The notes: generated by a model from the letters alone, not told the origin. 64,000 nucleotides of DNA from Nocardioides luteus (GCF_015752315.1 NZ_JADOVJ010000001.1:3774501-3838500), one strand, 5' to 3'. Positions 34,493-44,415 are shown, counted from the first letter of the stretch. Program-made: numbers and translations.

Positions 34493-36340
34493 TTACTCCG
34501 GCACGTTGCGGTAGGCGCCGTCGGAGGCCGAGGTGGCCATCGAGGCGTACGCCCGCAGAGCCGCGGAGACCTTCCGGTCGCGATTGAGCGGGGTGTAGGG
34601 CTTCTCGCGCTTCTCCTGGGCCACGCGACGCTCGTCGAGGACGATGTCGTCGACGTCGAGGGAGATCGAGCGGTTGGGGATGTCGATGGAGATCTGGTCG
34701 CCGTCCTCGATGAGCGCGATCAGGCCGCCACCGGCCGCCTCCGGGGAGACGTGGCCGATGGAGAGCCCCGAGGTGCCGCCGGAGAAGCGGCCGTCGGTGA
34801 TCAGCGCGCACTTCTGGCCCAGGCCGCGGCCCTTGAGGAACGAGGTCGGGTAGAGCATCTCCTGCATGCCCGGCCCACCCTTCGGACCCTCGTAGCGGAT
34901 CACCACGACGTGGCCGGCCTCGACCTTCTTGCTGAGGATGCCGTCGACCGCGGCGTCCTGGGACTCGAAGACGATCGCGGTGCCGGTGAAGGTCAGGCAA
35001 TCCTCCGGCACACCGGCGGTCTTGACGACGCAGCCGTCGGGCGCGATGTTGCCCGACAGGATCGCCAGCCCGCCGTCCTCGGAGTAGGCGTGCTCGAAGT
35101 CGCGGATGCAGCCCTCGGCGGCGTCGGTGTCGAGGCTGGCCCAGAGGTTGTCGGTGGAGAACGCCTCGGTCGTACGCACCCCGCCCGGCGCCGCGAGGAA
35201 GAGGTCGAGCGCCTCCTGGCTGGGGTTCTCGGCGCGGATGTCCCAGGTGCCCAGCCACTCCTCGACGCTCGCGGAGTGGATGGTGTGGACGTCGGTGTTG
35301 AGGGCACCACCGCGGAGCAGCTCGCCGAGCAGGGCGGGGATGCCGCCGGCCCGGTGGACGTCCTCCATGTGGTACTTCGGGCTGTTGGGGGCGACCTTGC
35401 TCAGGCACGGCACCCGGCGCGAGATCGCGTCGATGTCGTGCACGTTGAAGTCGAGCTCGGCCTCGCGGGCCGCAGCGAGCAGGTGGAGCACGGTGTTGGT
35501 CGAGCCGCCCATGGCGACGTCGAGCGCGACCGCGTTCTCGAACGCGCTGCGGTTGGCGATGTTCCGCGGCAGGACGGACTCGTCGCCCTCCTCGTAGTAG
35601 CGGCGGCACAGCTCGACGATGGTGCGGCCCGCCTCCTCGAACAGCGCACGGCGCTTGGCGTGGGTGGCCAGGGTCGACCCGTTGCCGGGCAGGCTCAGTC
35701 CGATGGCCTCGGTGAGGCAGTTCATCGAGTTGGCGGTGAACATGCCGCTGCAGGAGCCACAGGTCGGACAGGCGGAGCGCTCGACCGTGTCGAGCAGCTC
35801 GTCGCTGACCGCCTCGTTGACCGAGAGCACCATCGCGTCGACCAGGTCGAGCTTGTCGTGGACGATCCCCTCGATGGCGGTCGTCTTGCCGGCCTCCATC
35901 GGACCACCGGAGACAAAGACGACCGGGATGTTGAGGCGCAGGCTCGCCAGCAGCATGCCGGGGGTGATCTTGTCGCAGTTGGAGATGCACACGATCGCGT
36001 CGGCGCGGTGCGCCTCGACCATGTATTCGACCGCGTCCGCGATCAGCTCGCGGCTCGGCAGCGAGTAGAGCATCCCGGCGTGGCCCATCGCGATCCCGTC
36101 GTCGACGGCGATCGTGTTGAACTCCTTGGCTACTCCGCCGGCCTCCTTGATCTTCTCGGCGACGATCTTGCCGAGGTCACGGAGGTGGACATGGCCTGGT
36201 ACGAACTCGGTGAACGAGTTGGCGATCGCGATGATCGGCTTGCCGAAGTCGTCATCAGTCATGCCGGTCGCGCGCCACAGCGCGCGGGCACCCGCCATGT
36301 TGCGGCCCGAGGTCGAGGTTGCGGAGCGAAGAGTGGGCAT
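34493..36340 (-). CDS. ilvD: dihydroxy-acid dehydratase
   Basis: The 615-residue Fe-S enzyme has cysteine motifs [10 protein letters not shown] and [18 protein letters not shown] and the C-terminal [22 protein letters not shown] regions. It dehydrates dihydroxy acids to 2-keto acids for valine, leucine and isoleucine. The ATG at 36340 has a TAGCCT -10 box 7 nt upstream and no ribosome-binding site, so the mRNA is probably leaderless. It is not in the ilvBNC operon and has no leader peptide, unlike the other pathway genes here. Confidence 0.95.
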   Translation of the reverse strand: MPTLRSATSTSGRNMAGARALWRATGMTDDDFGKPIIAIANSFTEFVPGHVHLRDLGKIVAEKIKEAGGVAKEFNTIAVDDGIAMGHAGMLYSLPSRELIADAVEYMVEAHRADAIVCISNCDKITPGMLLASLRLNIPVVFVSGGPMEAGKTTAIEGIVHDKLDLVDAMVLSVNEAVSDELLDTVERSACPTCGSCSGMFTANSMNCLTEAIGLSLPGNGSTLATHAKRRALFEEAGRTIVELCRRYYEEGDESVLPRNIANRSAFENAVALDVAMGGSTNTVLHLLAAAREAELDFNVHDIDAISRRVPCLSKVAPNSPKYHMEDVHRAGGIPALLGELLRGGALNTDVHTIHSASVEEWLGTWDIRAENPSQEALDLFLAAPGGVRTTEAFSTDNLWASLDTDAAEGCIRDFEHAYSEDGGLAILSGNIAPDGCVVKTAGVPEDCLTFTGTAIVFESQDAAVDGILSKKVEAGHVVVIRYEGPKGGPGMQEMLYPTSFLKGRGLGQKCALITDGRFSGGTSGLSIGHVSPEAAGGGLIALIEDGDQISIDIPNRSISLDVDDIVLDERRVAQEKREKPYTPLNRDRKVSAALRAYASMATSASDGAYRNVPE

Positions 36341-36430
36341 ACCACAAAGGCTAGACCCGCGGGCGTATGTCTTCGCACACAGCGCCACGCGGTGGACGCG
36401 TGCCGGTCGATCCGGACCGGTCGGCGAGCG

Positions 36431-37486
36431 TCAGCGGAACGCCGGCGCCAAGCGCAGCGGGTGGTCGCCCCAACGACCGACGAGCTCGCGATGCAGCGCC
36501 TCCGCCCAGGTCACCAGGGGTTGAGGACCGGACAGGCCGGCGGCGAGTCCGAGGCGGGCGAGGGTCAAGGTACGCCGTCCGGGCATCCGGTCGTCGTCGG
36601 CGTTGTGAGCGGCGTCCGTGTCGAGGGATGCCGGAAGGAACCAGCTCACCGAGAGAAGGCACCACAGCACGGTGGCCGCCTCCAGGTCGGCCTCGAAGGT
36701 CGACGGCGGCCCGACGGTGCCGTACGCCGCGTCGAGATAGGCCTGAAGAGCGAGGCTCGAGACACCGTCCGGCACCTGCCACGCACACCAGCACGACGGC
36801 CACGGCACGCGCAGATAGGCGGCCTCCCAGGCACGGTGTCGGATCTCCGCGTGCTCGAAGTCGAGCAGCATGAGTCCGTCCGGGCCGAGCAGATTGTTGT
36901 CGGGGCAGGTGTCGCTGGGTGTCAACGCCAGATCCGGCCCCGTACGCAGCGGCGTGAGTGCGTCCTGGATCGCGTCGGGCACGTCGTCGTCCCATGGAAG
37001 TCCGTTCGTCGCGCAGAGCGTCGCCAGAGCGGATCCGAGGTCGTCCATCTGGCTGACGGTGAGGTCGGTGCGTACGCCGCTCGCCAGCGCCTCTCGAAAG
37101 ACGTCCAACCGGTCGGCCGTGTGCGCCTGCAGCTCGCCGACCGCCCGCGCCCAGGCCAGGATCCGATCGCGGCCGAGAACGGCATCGGTGCCGAGCAGCG
37201 CATCGGCGACATCGGGTCCCGGACCGAGGTCCGACATCACGACGACGGCCGGGTCCTCGCGGACCCCGAGCAGCCGCGGCGCACGGACACCGTCCGCCGC
37301 CTTCAGGCCCGCGGCCTCCCGCGACCAGGTCTTCTCCTCCGGTTCGAGGTACTCCTTGACGATGGCTGTCCCGGTGCCGGCCCGGATCCGGCGTACGACG
37401 CTGCGACGGCTTCCGCCGAGCTCCGCCACCTGCTCGACCCGGTCCACCCCGAGGACCTCGGCCGCCACCTCGAGCGCATCAGCCAT
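36431..37486 (-). CDS. phosphotransferase (APH-like) family protein
   Basis: The 351-residue protein has an aminoglycoside-phosphotransferase-like fold: a lysine in TAIVKEYL, the catalytic-loop equivalent TPSDTCPDNNLL and the metal-binding LLDFEHAEI. The usual His-Gly-Asp of the loop is replaced by Pro-Ser-Asp, but the Asp and Asn are kept. It may phosphorylate a small hydroxyl compound such as an aminoglycoside, choline or sugar. A short hairpin (CCGGTC/GACCGG, 36403-36420) follows the stop. Confidence 0.7.
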   Translation of the reverse strand: MADALEVAAEVLGVDRVEQVAELGGSRRSVVRRIRAGTGTAIVKEYLEPEEKTWSREAAGLKAADGVRAPRLLGVREDPAVVVMSDLGPGPDVADALLGTDAVLGRDRILAWARAVGELQAHTADRLDVFREALASGVRTDLTVSQMDDLGSALATLCATNGLPWDDDVPDAIQDALTPLRTGPDLALTPSDTCPDNNLLGPDGLMLLDFEHAEIRHRAWEAAYLRVPWPSCWCAWQVPDGVSSLALQAYLDAAYGTVGPPSTFEADLEAATVLWCLLSVSWFLPASLDTDAAHNADDDRMPGRRTLTLARLGLAAGLSGPQPLVTWAEALHRELVGRWGDHPLRLAPAFR

Positions 37487-37502
37487 GCCGCGACGATAGC
37501 GG

Positions 37503-38570
37503 TCACACCTTCGCGGCTCGGACCACCATCACGTCGGGGATGTCGCGGAGGATCTCGCGCCAGGTCTCGCCGGCGTCGGCGGAGGCCCAGACGGAGCCGT
37601 TGCGGGCGCCGAAGTAGACCCCGGCGACGTCGTGGTCGTCGGCACACATCGCGTCGCGCATGACACCGACGTAGAAGTGGTCGGGCAGGCCCTTGTCGAG
37701 CGCCTCCCAGTGGTCGCCGGCGTCGCGGGAGCGCCACACGATCGGCTTGGCCTCCGGTGGGTAACGGGACTCGCCGGCCCCGATCGGGAAGGTGTAGATC
37801 GTGTCGGGCTCCTGCGGGTGGACGACCATCGCGAAGCCGAAGTCGGTGGGCAGGCCGTCGGCGATGGACTTCCACGACAGGCCCTCGTCGTCGGAGCGGT
37901 AGACGCCGCCGTGGTTCTGCAGGTAGAGCCGCTCGGGGCGGGAGGCGTGGCGGGCGACCTTGTGGACGCACTGGCCGAACTCGGGATACTGCTGCCCCTC
38001 GGGCAGGAAGACCGCGATGATGCCGTTGTTGCGCGCCTCCCAGGTCTCCCCGCCGTCGCGGGTCTGGTAGACGCCGCCGGTCGAGATGGCCGCGGTCACC
38101 GAGTCGGGGTCGGTGGGGTGCGGCAGGATCGTGTGGAAGGCCTGTCCGCCGAAGCCCTCGTTCCACTCGGTGCGGTGCGGGTGGTCCCACAGACCGCGGA
38201 CGAGCTCGAAGGATGCGCCACCGTCACGCGAGCGGAAGATCGCGCCGGGCTCGACACCGGCCCAGATCGTGCCCTCCGGCAGCCCGGGCTGGAGCTGCCA
38301 GACCCGGGCCAGGCTGGCGTCGACGTCCTCGGGGAACGACATCGAGGTCTCGGTCCAGGTCTCGCCGCCGTCGGCGGAGGTGCGCACCAGCGCACCCAGC
38401 CACAGCGAGGAGCAACCGGCAAGGATCCGCCCGGTACCGGGCTCGATCATGGCGGAGTAGATCTCCTCCATGTCATGGTGCGGACCGGTGAAGTCCCAGT
38501 CCTGCCGGGCGTCGTCAGAGCGCCCTATCCACAGACCCTTACGGGTCCCGACAAGCAGCTGCGTACCCAT
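37503..38570 (-). CDS. BNR/sialidase-like beta-propeller protein
   Basis: The 355-residue protein has several BNR/Asp-box repeats (SADGGETWTET, SRDGGASFE, TRDGGETWEA, SDDEGLSWKS, SADAGETWRE), implying a six- or seven-bladed propeller. It lacks a signal peptide and the Arg triad and catalytic residues of true sialidases are not obvious, so hydrolase activity is doubtful. The start at 38570 (MGTQLLVGTRKG) is preferred over the longer frame. The role is unknown. Confidence 0.72.
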   Translation of the reverse strand: MGTQLLVGTRKGLWIGRSDDARQDWDFTGPHHDMEEIYSAMIEPGTGRILAGCSSLWLGALVRTSADGGETWTETSMSFPEDVDASLARVWQLQPGLPEGTIWAGVEPGAIFRSRDGGASFELVRGLWDHPHRTEWNEGFGGQAFHTILPHPTDPDSVTAAISTGGVYQTRDGGETWEARNNGIIAVFLPEGQQYPEFGQCVHKVARHASRPERLYLQNHGGVYRSDDEGLSWKSIADGLPTDFGFAMVVHPQEPDTIYTFPIGAGESRYPPEAKPIVWRSRDAGDHWEALDKGLPDHFYVGVMRDAMCADDHDVAGVYFGARNGSVWASADAGETWREILRDIPDVMVVRAAKV

Positions 38571-38707
38571 GTTTCCAGCATCCACCCGGTCGCCGTCTGT
38601 GGCCAGGAGATTTCGGCGAAAGAACACCGAGGGAAAACATCCCGAGTCAGCGGTACGGGGCCGTCCGGATTCTTCGGCATGGGCGGGCCAGCCCCTAGCC
38701 TGAAGGC

Positions 38708-39469
38708 ATGACCAGACCTGTTGCCTGGGAGACGTTCACCGCGATCCTCTTCGACCTCGACGGCGTGATCACGCCGACCGCGGTCGTGCACATGCGTGCC
38801 TGGGAGGAGATGTTCAACGCCTACCTGCAGGAGAAGAGCCCCGGAGCGCCGGCCTACACGGACCAGGACTACTTCGCGTACGTCGACGGCAAGCCGCGCT
38901 ACGACGGCGTGCGTGACTTCCTCGCCTCCCGTGACATCAAGCTTCCCGAGGGCACCCCGGACGACGCGCCGGAGCTGGAGACCGTCTGCGGCCTCGGCAA
39001 CCGGAAGAACAACGCCTTCAACCTGGTGCTCGAGCGCGACGGCGTCGAGGCCTACCCGGGGTCGGTGCGGTTCCTGGACTATCTCGCCACGCTCGACGTC
39101 CGGCTCGGCGTGGTGTCGTCTTCGGTCAACGCGCCGACCGTGCTGAAGGCGGCGGGGCTGCTGGACCGGTTCGAGACGGTCGTGTCGGGAGCCGTCGCAG
39201 ATGAGCAGGGCTTGCCCGGCAAGCCTGCACCGGACACGTTTGTCTACGCCGGTAAGGTCCTCGGAGCCACCCCGAGCGAAGCCGTCGTCCTCGAGGACGC
39301 CGTCTCCGGGGTGCGCGCCGGCAAGGCAGGAGATTTCGCGCTCGTCGTCGGGGTGGACCGTGGCGCAGGCCACGACACCCTCACGGCCGCAGGCGCCGGC
39401 CTTGTCGTGTCCGACCTCGACGAACTTGTCCCTGACCAACACAGCCCTGCTCAAGGAGCACAGCAGTGA
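38708..39469 (+). CDS. HAD-family beta-phosphoglucomutase
   Basis: The 253-residue HAD phosphatase-fold protein has DLDGVITPTA (motif I near residues 16-25), VVSSSVNAPTVL and VLEDAVSGVRAG. It would convert beta-glucose-1-phosphate to glucose-6-phosphate. Its GTGA overlap with the GH65 gene supports this, since GH65 inverting phosphorylases produce beta-glucose-1-phosphate. The TAGCCT box (38696-38701) ends 6 nt before the ATG, so a leaderless mRNA is likely. Confidence 0.88.
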   Translation: MTRPVAWETFTAILFDLDGVITPTAVVHMRAWEEMFNAYLQEKSPGAPAYTDQDYFAYVDGKPRYDGVRDFLASRDIKLPEGTPDDAPELETVCGLGNRKNNAFNLVLERDGVEAYPGSVRFLDYLATLDVRLGVVSSSVNAPTVLKAAGLLDRFETVVSGAVADEQGLPGKPAPDTFVYAGKVLGATPSEAVVLEDAVSGVRAGKAGDFALVVGVDRGAGHDTLTAAGAGLVVSDLDELVPDQHSPAQGAQQ

Positions 39470-42111
39470 AGACCAACGTCGGCCCGAACCCCATGGACCG
39501 GGCCCGTTACCCCATCGACCCGTGGCGGCTGGTGGAGACCAGCTACTCCCCCGACGACCTCGGTCTGACCGAGACGCTCTTCAGCGTCGCCAACGGCTAT
39601 CTCGGCATGCGCGGCACCCCCGAGGAGGGGCGGCCGACCTTCGCCCACGGCACCTTCATCAACGGGTTCCACGAGACCTGGCCGATCCGCCACGCCGAGA
39701 ACGCCTACGGCTTCGCCAAGACCGGCCAGACGATCGTCAACGCCCCCGACGCGAAGATCATGAAGATCTACGTCGACGACGAGCCGCTGACCTTCGGCAC
39801 CTCCGACCTGGAGGAGTACGAGCGGGTGCTCGACTTCCGCGAGGGTGTGCTGCGGCGGCACCTGGTGTGGCGTACGCCCTCGGGCAAGCGGGTCGCGATC
39901 AGGTCGACCCGGATGGTGTCGATGACGCAGCGCCACCTCTCGATCCAGACCCTCGAGATCACGATGCTGAGCGGCTCGGCGCCGATCGTGATCTCCTCCC
40001 AGCTGCTCAACCGGCAGGACGGCAAGGACGAGTACCACGTGCCGGCGGCGGCGCTCGGCGAGGGCATGGACCCCCGCAAGGCCTCCGCCTTCGACACCCG
40101 CGTCCTGCTCCCGCAGATGTCGGTCGCCGACGAGGAGCAGATGACCCTCGGCTACCGGTGCGCCAACTCCGGGATGACGATCGCGGTCAGCGCGGCCCAC
40201 CAGATCGACACCCCGGACCCGGTCGAGACCGTCGTCCGTGCCGAGGACGACCTGGCCAAGACGGTCTTCCGGGTCGACGCCACCGAGGGCAGCACGCTGC
40301 GGATGCAGAAGACCGTGGCGTACCACACCTCCCGCGGGGTGCCGGTGCGCGAGCTGGCGGACCGCTGCGGACGTACGCTCGACCGGGCGATCCGGCTGGG
40401 TGTCGGCCACTTCGAGCGCGACCAGCGCACCTGGTACGACGAGTTCTGGTCGGCCGCGGACGTCGAGATCTCCGCCGCCGTCGAGGGCGACACCGAGGAC
40501 ATCGCCGCGGCCCAGCAGGCGATCCGGTTCAACCTGTTCTCGCTGGCCCAGGCGACCGCCCGCACCGACGGGCTCGGCGTGCCCGCGAAGGGCGTCACCG
40601 GCTCCGGCTACGAGGGGCACTACTTCTGGGACACGGAGTGCTACGTCGTCCCGTTCCTCTGCTACACCCAGCCCGAGGTCGCCCGCAACGTGATGCACGC
40701 CCGCTCGGTGATGCTTCCCGCGGCCCGGCAGCGGGCGCTGGAGATGGCCGCGAAGGGCGCGCTGTTCGCGTGGCGCACCATCAACGGCCAGGAGGCCTCG
40801 GCCTACTACGCGGCCGGCACCGCGCAGGTGCACATCGACGCCGACATCGCCTTCGCGCTGATGAAGTACGTCTACGCGACCGGTGACACCGGCTACCTGA
40901 TCCGCGAGGGCGTCGACATCCTGGTCGAGACCGCGCGGATGTGGGCCGACCTCGGCTTCTGGCGCCACAACGGCGAGCCGTCCTTCCACATCCACGGCGT
41001 GACCGGGCCGGACGAGTACACCACGGTGGTCAACAACAACCTGTTCACCAACGTGATGGCCCGCTACAACCTGGAGAAGGCCGTCGAGACCATCGAGATG
41101 CTCCGGGCGGACTACCCGCGCGAGTACGCGCAGGTCATGGGCCGGCTCGACGTCTCCCCCGACGAGGTCGAGGAGTGGGGACGCTGCGCTGCCGCGATGC
41201 ACATCCCCTACGACGAGGGGCTCGGGATCCACCCGCAGGACGACAACTTCCTCGACCGCGAGGTGTGGGACCTTCCCAACACCCCCGACGAGGTACGTCC
41301 CCTGCTGCTGCACTACCACCCGCTGGTCATCTACCGGTTCCAGGTGCTCAAGCAGACCGACGTGGTGCTCGCCCTCTTCCAGCAGGGCAACCGGTTCACC
41401 CCCGAGGAGAAGCGGGCCGACTTCGAGTACTACGACCCGATCACCACCGGCGACTCGACGCTCTCGGCGGTCGTGCAGTCGATCATGGCGGCCGAGGTCG
41501 GCTACCAGGGCGACGCGCTGCGCTACTTCTACGACGCCCTCTACGTCGACCTGCACAACATGCACGGCAACACCGTCGACGGGATGCACATCGCCTCCAC
41601 CGGCGGCGTGTGGGGCGGCCTCGCGTTCGGCTTCGGCGGGATGCGCGACTATGACGGCAGGCTCTCCTTCGACCCGCGTCTGCCGGTCGAGTGGGGCTCG
41701 CTGATCTTCCGGGTCCAGTGGCACTCGACCCGGATGCAGGTCGCGGTGACCACCGACCAGATCGTCTTCACCGTCGTGGACACTCCGGGCGAGGAGTTCG
41801 ACATCCCGGTCAGCGTCCGTGGGGAGGAGTTCGTGGTCTCGAAGGGCTCGCCGGTCGTCGTGCCGCTCGCCGACCAGGGGCCGCGGATCGGCAAGCACCT
41901 CGACGAGGAGCCGCACGGCGGCGTACGGCAGGACGGGTCGCGGATCATCGCCACCGTGCCCACGCCGATCCCGCCGGAGATCTACGAGCAGGACCACATC
42001 GAGCACCCGATGGTCCCGCACGACTCCCCGCGCGGCTCCGAGCGGCTCGCCGAGGAGGCCAACAAGGCCGCCAACCTGTCCAACATCTCGCAGACGGACT
42101 CGGCTCAGTAG
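39466..42111 (+). CDS. GH65 disaccharide phosphorylase (trehalose/maltose/kojibiose type)
   Basis: The 881-residue protein has the N-terminal beta-sandwich of GH65 enzymes, an (alpha/alpha)6 barrel with the general-acid motif HGVTGPDEY (Glu near residue 516), and GTGWGLAF-like C-terminal GVWGGLAFGFGG. It would phosphorolyse an alpha-linked disaccharide to beta-glucose-1-phosphate and glucose. Which disaccharide is used cannot be told from sequence alone; the layout matches the mycobacterial Rv3400-Rv3401 pair. The GTG start has a strong AAGGAG site and overlaps the mutase stop. Confidence 0.9.
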   Translation: MKTNVGPNPMDRARYPIDPWRLVETSYSPDDLGLTETLFSVANGYLGMRGTPEEGRPTFAHGTFINGFHETWPIRHAENAYGFAKTGQTIVNAPDAKIMKIYVDDEPLTFGTSDLEEYERVLDFREGVLRRHLVWRTPSGKRVAIRSTRMVSMTQRHLSIQTLEITMLSGSAPIVISSQLLNRQDGKDEYHVPAAALGEGMDPRKASAFDTRVLLPQMSVADEEQMTLGYRCANSGMTIAVSAAHQIDTPDPVETVVRAEDDLAKTVFRVDATEGSTLRMQKTVAYHTSRGVPVRELADRCGRTLDRAIRLGVGHFERDQRTWYDEFWSAADVEISAAVEGDTEDIAAAQQAIRFNLFSLAQATARTDGLGVPAKGVTGSGYEGHYFWDTECYVVPFLCYTQPEVARNVMHARSVMLPAARQRALEMAAKGALFAWRTINGQEASAYYAAGTAQVHIDADIAFALMKYVYATGDTGYLIREGVDILVETARMWADLGFWRHNGEPSFHIHGVTGPDEYTTVVNNNLFTNVMARYNLEKAVETIEMLRADYPREYAQVMGRLDVSPDEVEEWGRCAAAMHIPYDEGLGIHPQDDNFLDREVWDLPNTPDEVRPLLLHYHPLVIYRFQVLKQTDVVLALFQQGNRFTPEEKRADFEYYDPITTGDSTLSAVVQSIMAAEVGYQGDALRYFYDALYVDLHNMHGNTVDGMHIASTGGVWGGLAFGFGGMRDYDGRLSFDPRLPVEWGSLIFRVQWHSTRMQVAVTTDQIVFTVVDTPGEEFDIPVSVRGEEFVVSKGSPVVVPLADQGPRIGKHLDEEPHGGVRQDGSRIIATVPTPIPPEIYEQDHIEHPMVPHDSPRGSERLAEEANKAANLSNISQTDSAQ

Positions 42112-42140
42112 CCGTCTTTACATGGCCCTAGACTGGCCGG

Positions 42141-43025
42141 GTGGTGCACGCTTCCTCTCTCCGGGCGAGGCTTGCCCACCCGGTCGTCCTGGTCCTGATC
42201 GGGATCGCGTCGGTGCAGGTCGGCGCGACGTTCGCGAAGTCGCTCTTCGACGAGGTCACCCCGACGGCCATGGTCTGGCTGCGGCTGTCGCTCTCCGCGC
42301 TGATCCTGCTGGCGATCACCCGCCCACGGGTCCGCGGCCTGTCGCGACGCGACTGGCTGGTCGTGGTCGCCTTCGGGGCCTCGCTCGGGCTGATGAACTG
42401 GGCGATCTACCAGTCCTTCGCCCGGCTGCCGATCGGGATCGCGGTCACCATCGAGTTCATCGGCCCGCTCACGATCGCGCTGGTCACCTCGCGGCGGGCG
42501 CGCGACCTGGTCTGGGTGGCACTGGCAGCGGCCGGGGTCGTGCTCCTCGGTCTCGAACCCGGCCGGATCTCGATCGTGGGCGTGCTGTTCGCGCTGCTCG
42601 CGGGCGCCTGCTGGGCTGCGTACATCGTGCTGTCGAAGGCGACCGGTGCGCGCTGGGAGGGCATCGACGGGCTCGCTCTGGCATCGACCGTCGCGGCGGT
42701 GGCGCTGACGCCTGCGGCGATGGCGTACGCCGACGGGCTGGGGTCTCCGCACGTGTGGCTGGTCGGGTTGATGGTGGGTCTGATGTCCTCGGTGATCCCC
42801 TACTCCCTGGATCTTGTTGCCCTGCGTTCGATCAAGCCGGGGCTCTACGCGATCCTGATGTCGCTGGAGCCGGCGGCCGGTGCCCTGGCCGCGATCCTGG
42901 TCCTCCACGAGGGGCTGTCCGTGCTGCAGTGGCTGGCCATCGCCTGTGTCGTGGTCGCCTCAGCAGGGGCGACGCGCACCGGCAAGCCCGAGCATCACGT
43001 GCCGGCGGAGTCGACCCCGGCGTGA
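42141..43025 (+). CDS. EamA-family (RhtA-like) exporter
   Basis: The 294-residue protein has ten predicted membrane helices in two EamA repeats (ASVQVGATFAKSLFDEVTPT at the start; VLFALLAGACWAAYIVLSKATG in the middle). Close family members export threonine or other metabolites. A TAGACT box (42129-42134) lies 6 nt before the GTG, so the mRNA is likely leaderless. Confidence 0.85.
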   Translation: MVHASSLRARLAHPVVLVLIGIASVQVGATFAKSLFDEVTPTAMVWLRLSLSALILLAITRPRVRGLSRRDWLVVVAFGASLGLMNWAIYQSFARLPIGIAVTIEFIGPLTIALVTSRRARDLVWVALAAAGVVLLGLEPGRISIVGVLFALLAGACWAAYIVLSKATGARWEGIDGLALASTVAAVALTPAAMAYADGLGSPHVWLVGLMVGLMSSVIPYSLDLVALRSIKPGLYAILMSLEPAAGALAAILVLHEGLSVLQWLAIACVVVASAGATRTGKPEHHVPAESTPA

Positions 43026-43173
43026 CGTACGTGGCTCGTTGCACGACGTAGTGGGGCGTTTCACACAAGCGACATCGGATCGTCACTGACTCCGAATGTT
43101 CGGGTCACTACAGTTTGGTGACAACTCCCCCCGCCCTCCGCCCGGTCCCCCGCCTGTCTCTGGAGTTGCTCCG

Positions 43174-43431
43174 TTGTCGACCATCACCGCCCCCGCGCAC
43201 ACCACCGCCGTAGCCCAGATGGCCGCACTCTTCGCCGCACGCACCGCGGGGCGAATGGTGGGCCCGTTCCTCCGTCCGATCCAGCTGCTGCTCGCGTGGC
43301 CGGTGGCCTCTCAGCTCGTCGCCCGGCACAACGCCAAGGCGGCCGAGGAGGCGCTCCTGCTGCGGCGAGCCGAGCGTGAAGACGTCCAGCACTATCTCCA
43401 GCTGCTGGCATCGGAGAGAATGACCGCATGA
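43174..43431 (+). CDS. small protein of unknown function coupled to a hydrolase
   Basis: About 85 residues from a TTG at 43174, which has a GGAG ribosome-binding site; an ATG at 43096 in the same frame gives 111 residues but would put a Pro-rich stretch first. A TACAGT -10-like box at about 43110 favours the later start. The protein has one short hydrophobic stretch (PIQLLLAWPVASQLVA) and a charged helical tail (LLLRRAEREDVQHYLQLLA). Its ATGA overlap with the next gene supports real translation. I do not recognise the family. Confidence 0.6.
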   Translation: MSTITAPAHTTAVAQMAALFAARTAGRMVGPFLRPIQLLLAWPVASQLVARHNAKAAEEALLLRRAEREDVQHYLQLLASERMTA

Positions 43432-44351
43432 CGGTTCCCCGGGCGATGGCCGAGTCGACGGTCACGTTCCGTGACGTACTCTCCGACGACGGCACCCTGA
43501 TCCGTGCCTGGACCAACGATCCCGAGGGCGAGATCGACGGGCCGACGGTGCTGCTGTGCAACGGCCTCGGCACCAGCCCGTGGAACTGGCCGGCGCTGCT
43601 GCACACCTCGTGCGGCGTACGCGTCGTGTCCTGGCAGCACCGCGGCACCTCCGGCTCGGCGCGACCGAAGGACCTGGAGCAGACGACATCGAGGCACTTC
43701 GCCGAGGACGCGCTGTCGGTGATGGACGCCTTCGCGCTCTCGCGACCGGTGGTGATGGGCTGGTCGATCGGGGTCAACACCGCGTTCGAGCTGGCCGCGG
43801 ACCACCCCGAGCGGGTATCCGGCATCTTCGGCGTCGCCGGGGTGCCAGGCGACACCTTCAAGTCGATGCTCGGGCCGCTGCCGCTGCCCGCCCCGGCGGC
43901 CGCGATCATGACGCGCACCGCCGCGAAGGTGCTGCGCCGCACCGGCTCCCTGATCACCCCCGTGGCGACCCGCCTCGAGCTCGGCCCCCGCGCGATCGAG
44001 ATGTTCTCGAAGGCCGGCCTGATCGGCAAGGTCCCCGACCCCGAGCTGGCCGCGGCCGCGCTGGCCGAGTTCCTGACCACGCCGGTCGAGTGGTACTTCC
44101 ACCTCGCGCTGCGCACCTCCCAGCGCCGCTCGGTCTCGCCGCGCCGGATCAAGGTGCCGGTCGTGCTGGTCGCAGGCACCCGGGACCTCATCGCCGGGGC
44201 GCGCCACATGTCTCGGGTCGCCGCCGATCTCAAGAACGGCACCTTCGTCGAGCTCGACGGCACCCACTTCGTGCAGATGGAGCAGCCCGACCGCGTCCAC
44301 CAGCTGCTGCTCGGCTTCCTCGCTCGCGTCGCCGAGCACCAACGCGTCTGA
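43428..44351 (+). CDS. alpha/beta-fold hydrolase
   Basis: The 307-residue protein has an oxyanion region VLLCNGLGTSPWNW, nucleophile elbow GWSIGV (near residue 110), acid VAGTRDLIAG and catalytic His in LDGTHFVQMEQP near the end. It has no signal peptide. It is coupled to the small upstream protein and resembles esterases or epoxide-hydrolase-like enzymes. The substrate is unknown. Confidence 0.82.
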   Translation: MTVPRAMAESTVTFRDVLSDDGTLIRAWTNDPEGEIDGPTVLLCNGLGTSPWNWPALLHTSCGVRVVSWQHRGTSGSARPKDLEQTTSRHFAEDALSVMDAFALSRPVVMGWSIGVNTAFELAADHPERVSGIFGVAGVPGDTFKSMLGPLPLPAPAAAIMTRTAAKVLRRTGSLITPVATRLELGPRAIEMFSKAGLIGKVPDPELAAAALAEFLTTPVEWYFHLALRTSQRRSVSPRRIKVPVVLVAGTRDLIAGARHMSRVAADLKNGTFVELDGTHFVQMEQPDRVHQLLLGFLARVAEHQRV

Positions 44352-44356
44352 CCAGC

Positions 44357-44415
44357 GCCGAGACGTCACTCCGGTCGGCCGACGGGAGCGACTACTCGAC
44401 CGACCGGAGTGACGC
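44357..44415. repeat. second copy of the GCCGAGACGTCAC dispersed repeat
   Basis: A near-perfect inverted repeat (about 44357-44382 with 44398-44423) contains the words GCCGAGACGTCAC (44357-44369) and CGACCGGAGTGACGC (44401-44415) found also at 11014-11079. It lies between convergent genes and its right part encodes the last residues of the S component (AEASLRSVE). Confidence 0.72.

Noticed and set aside
39451..42021. 856-codon minus-strand open frame opposite the GH65 gene
   Set aside because: The plus strand carries the GH65 motifs over the full length. The minus product has no domain and is rich in Val/Gly/Arg/Asp.
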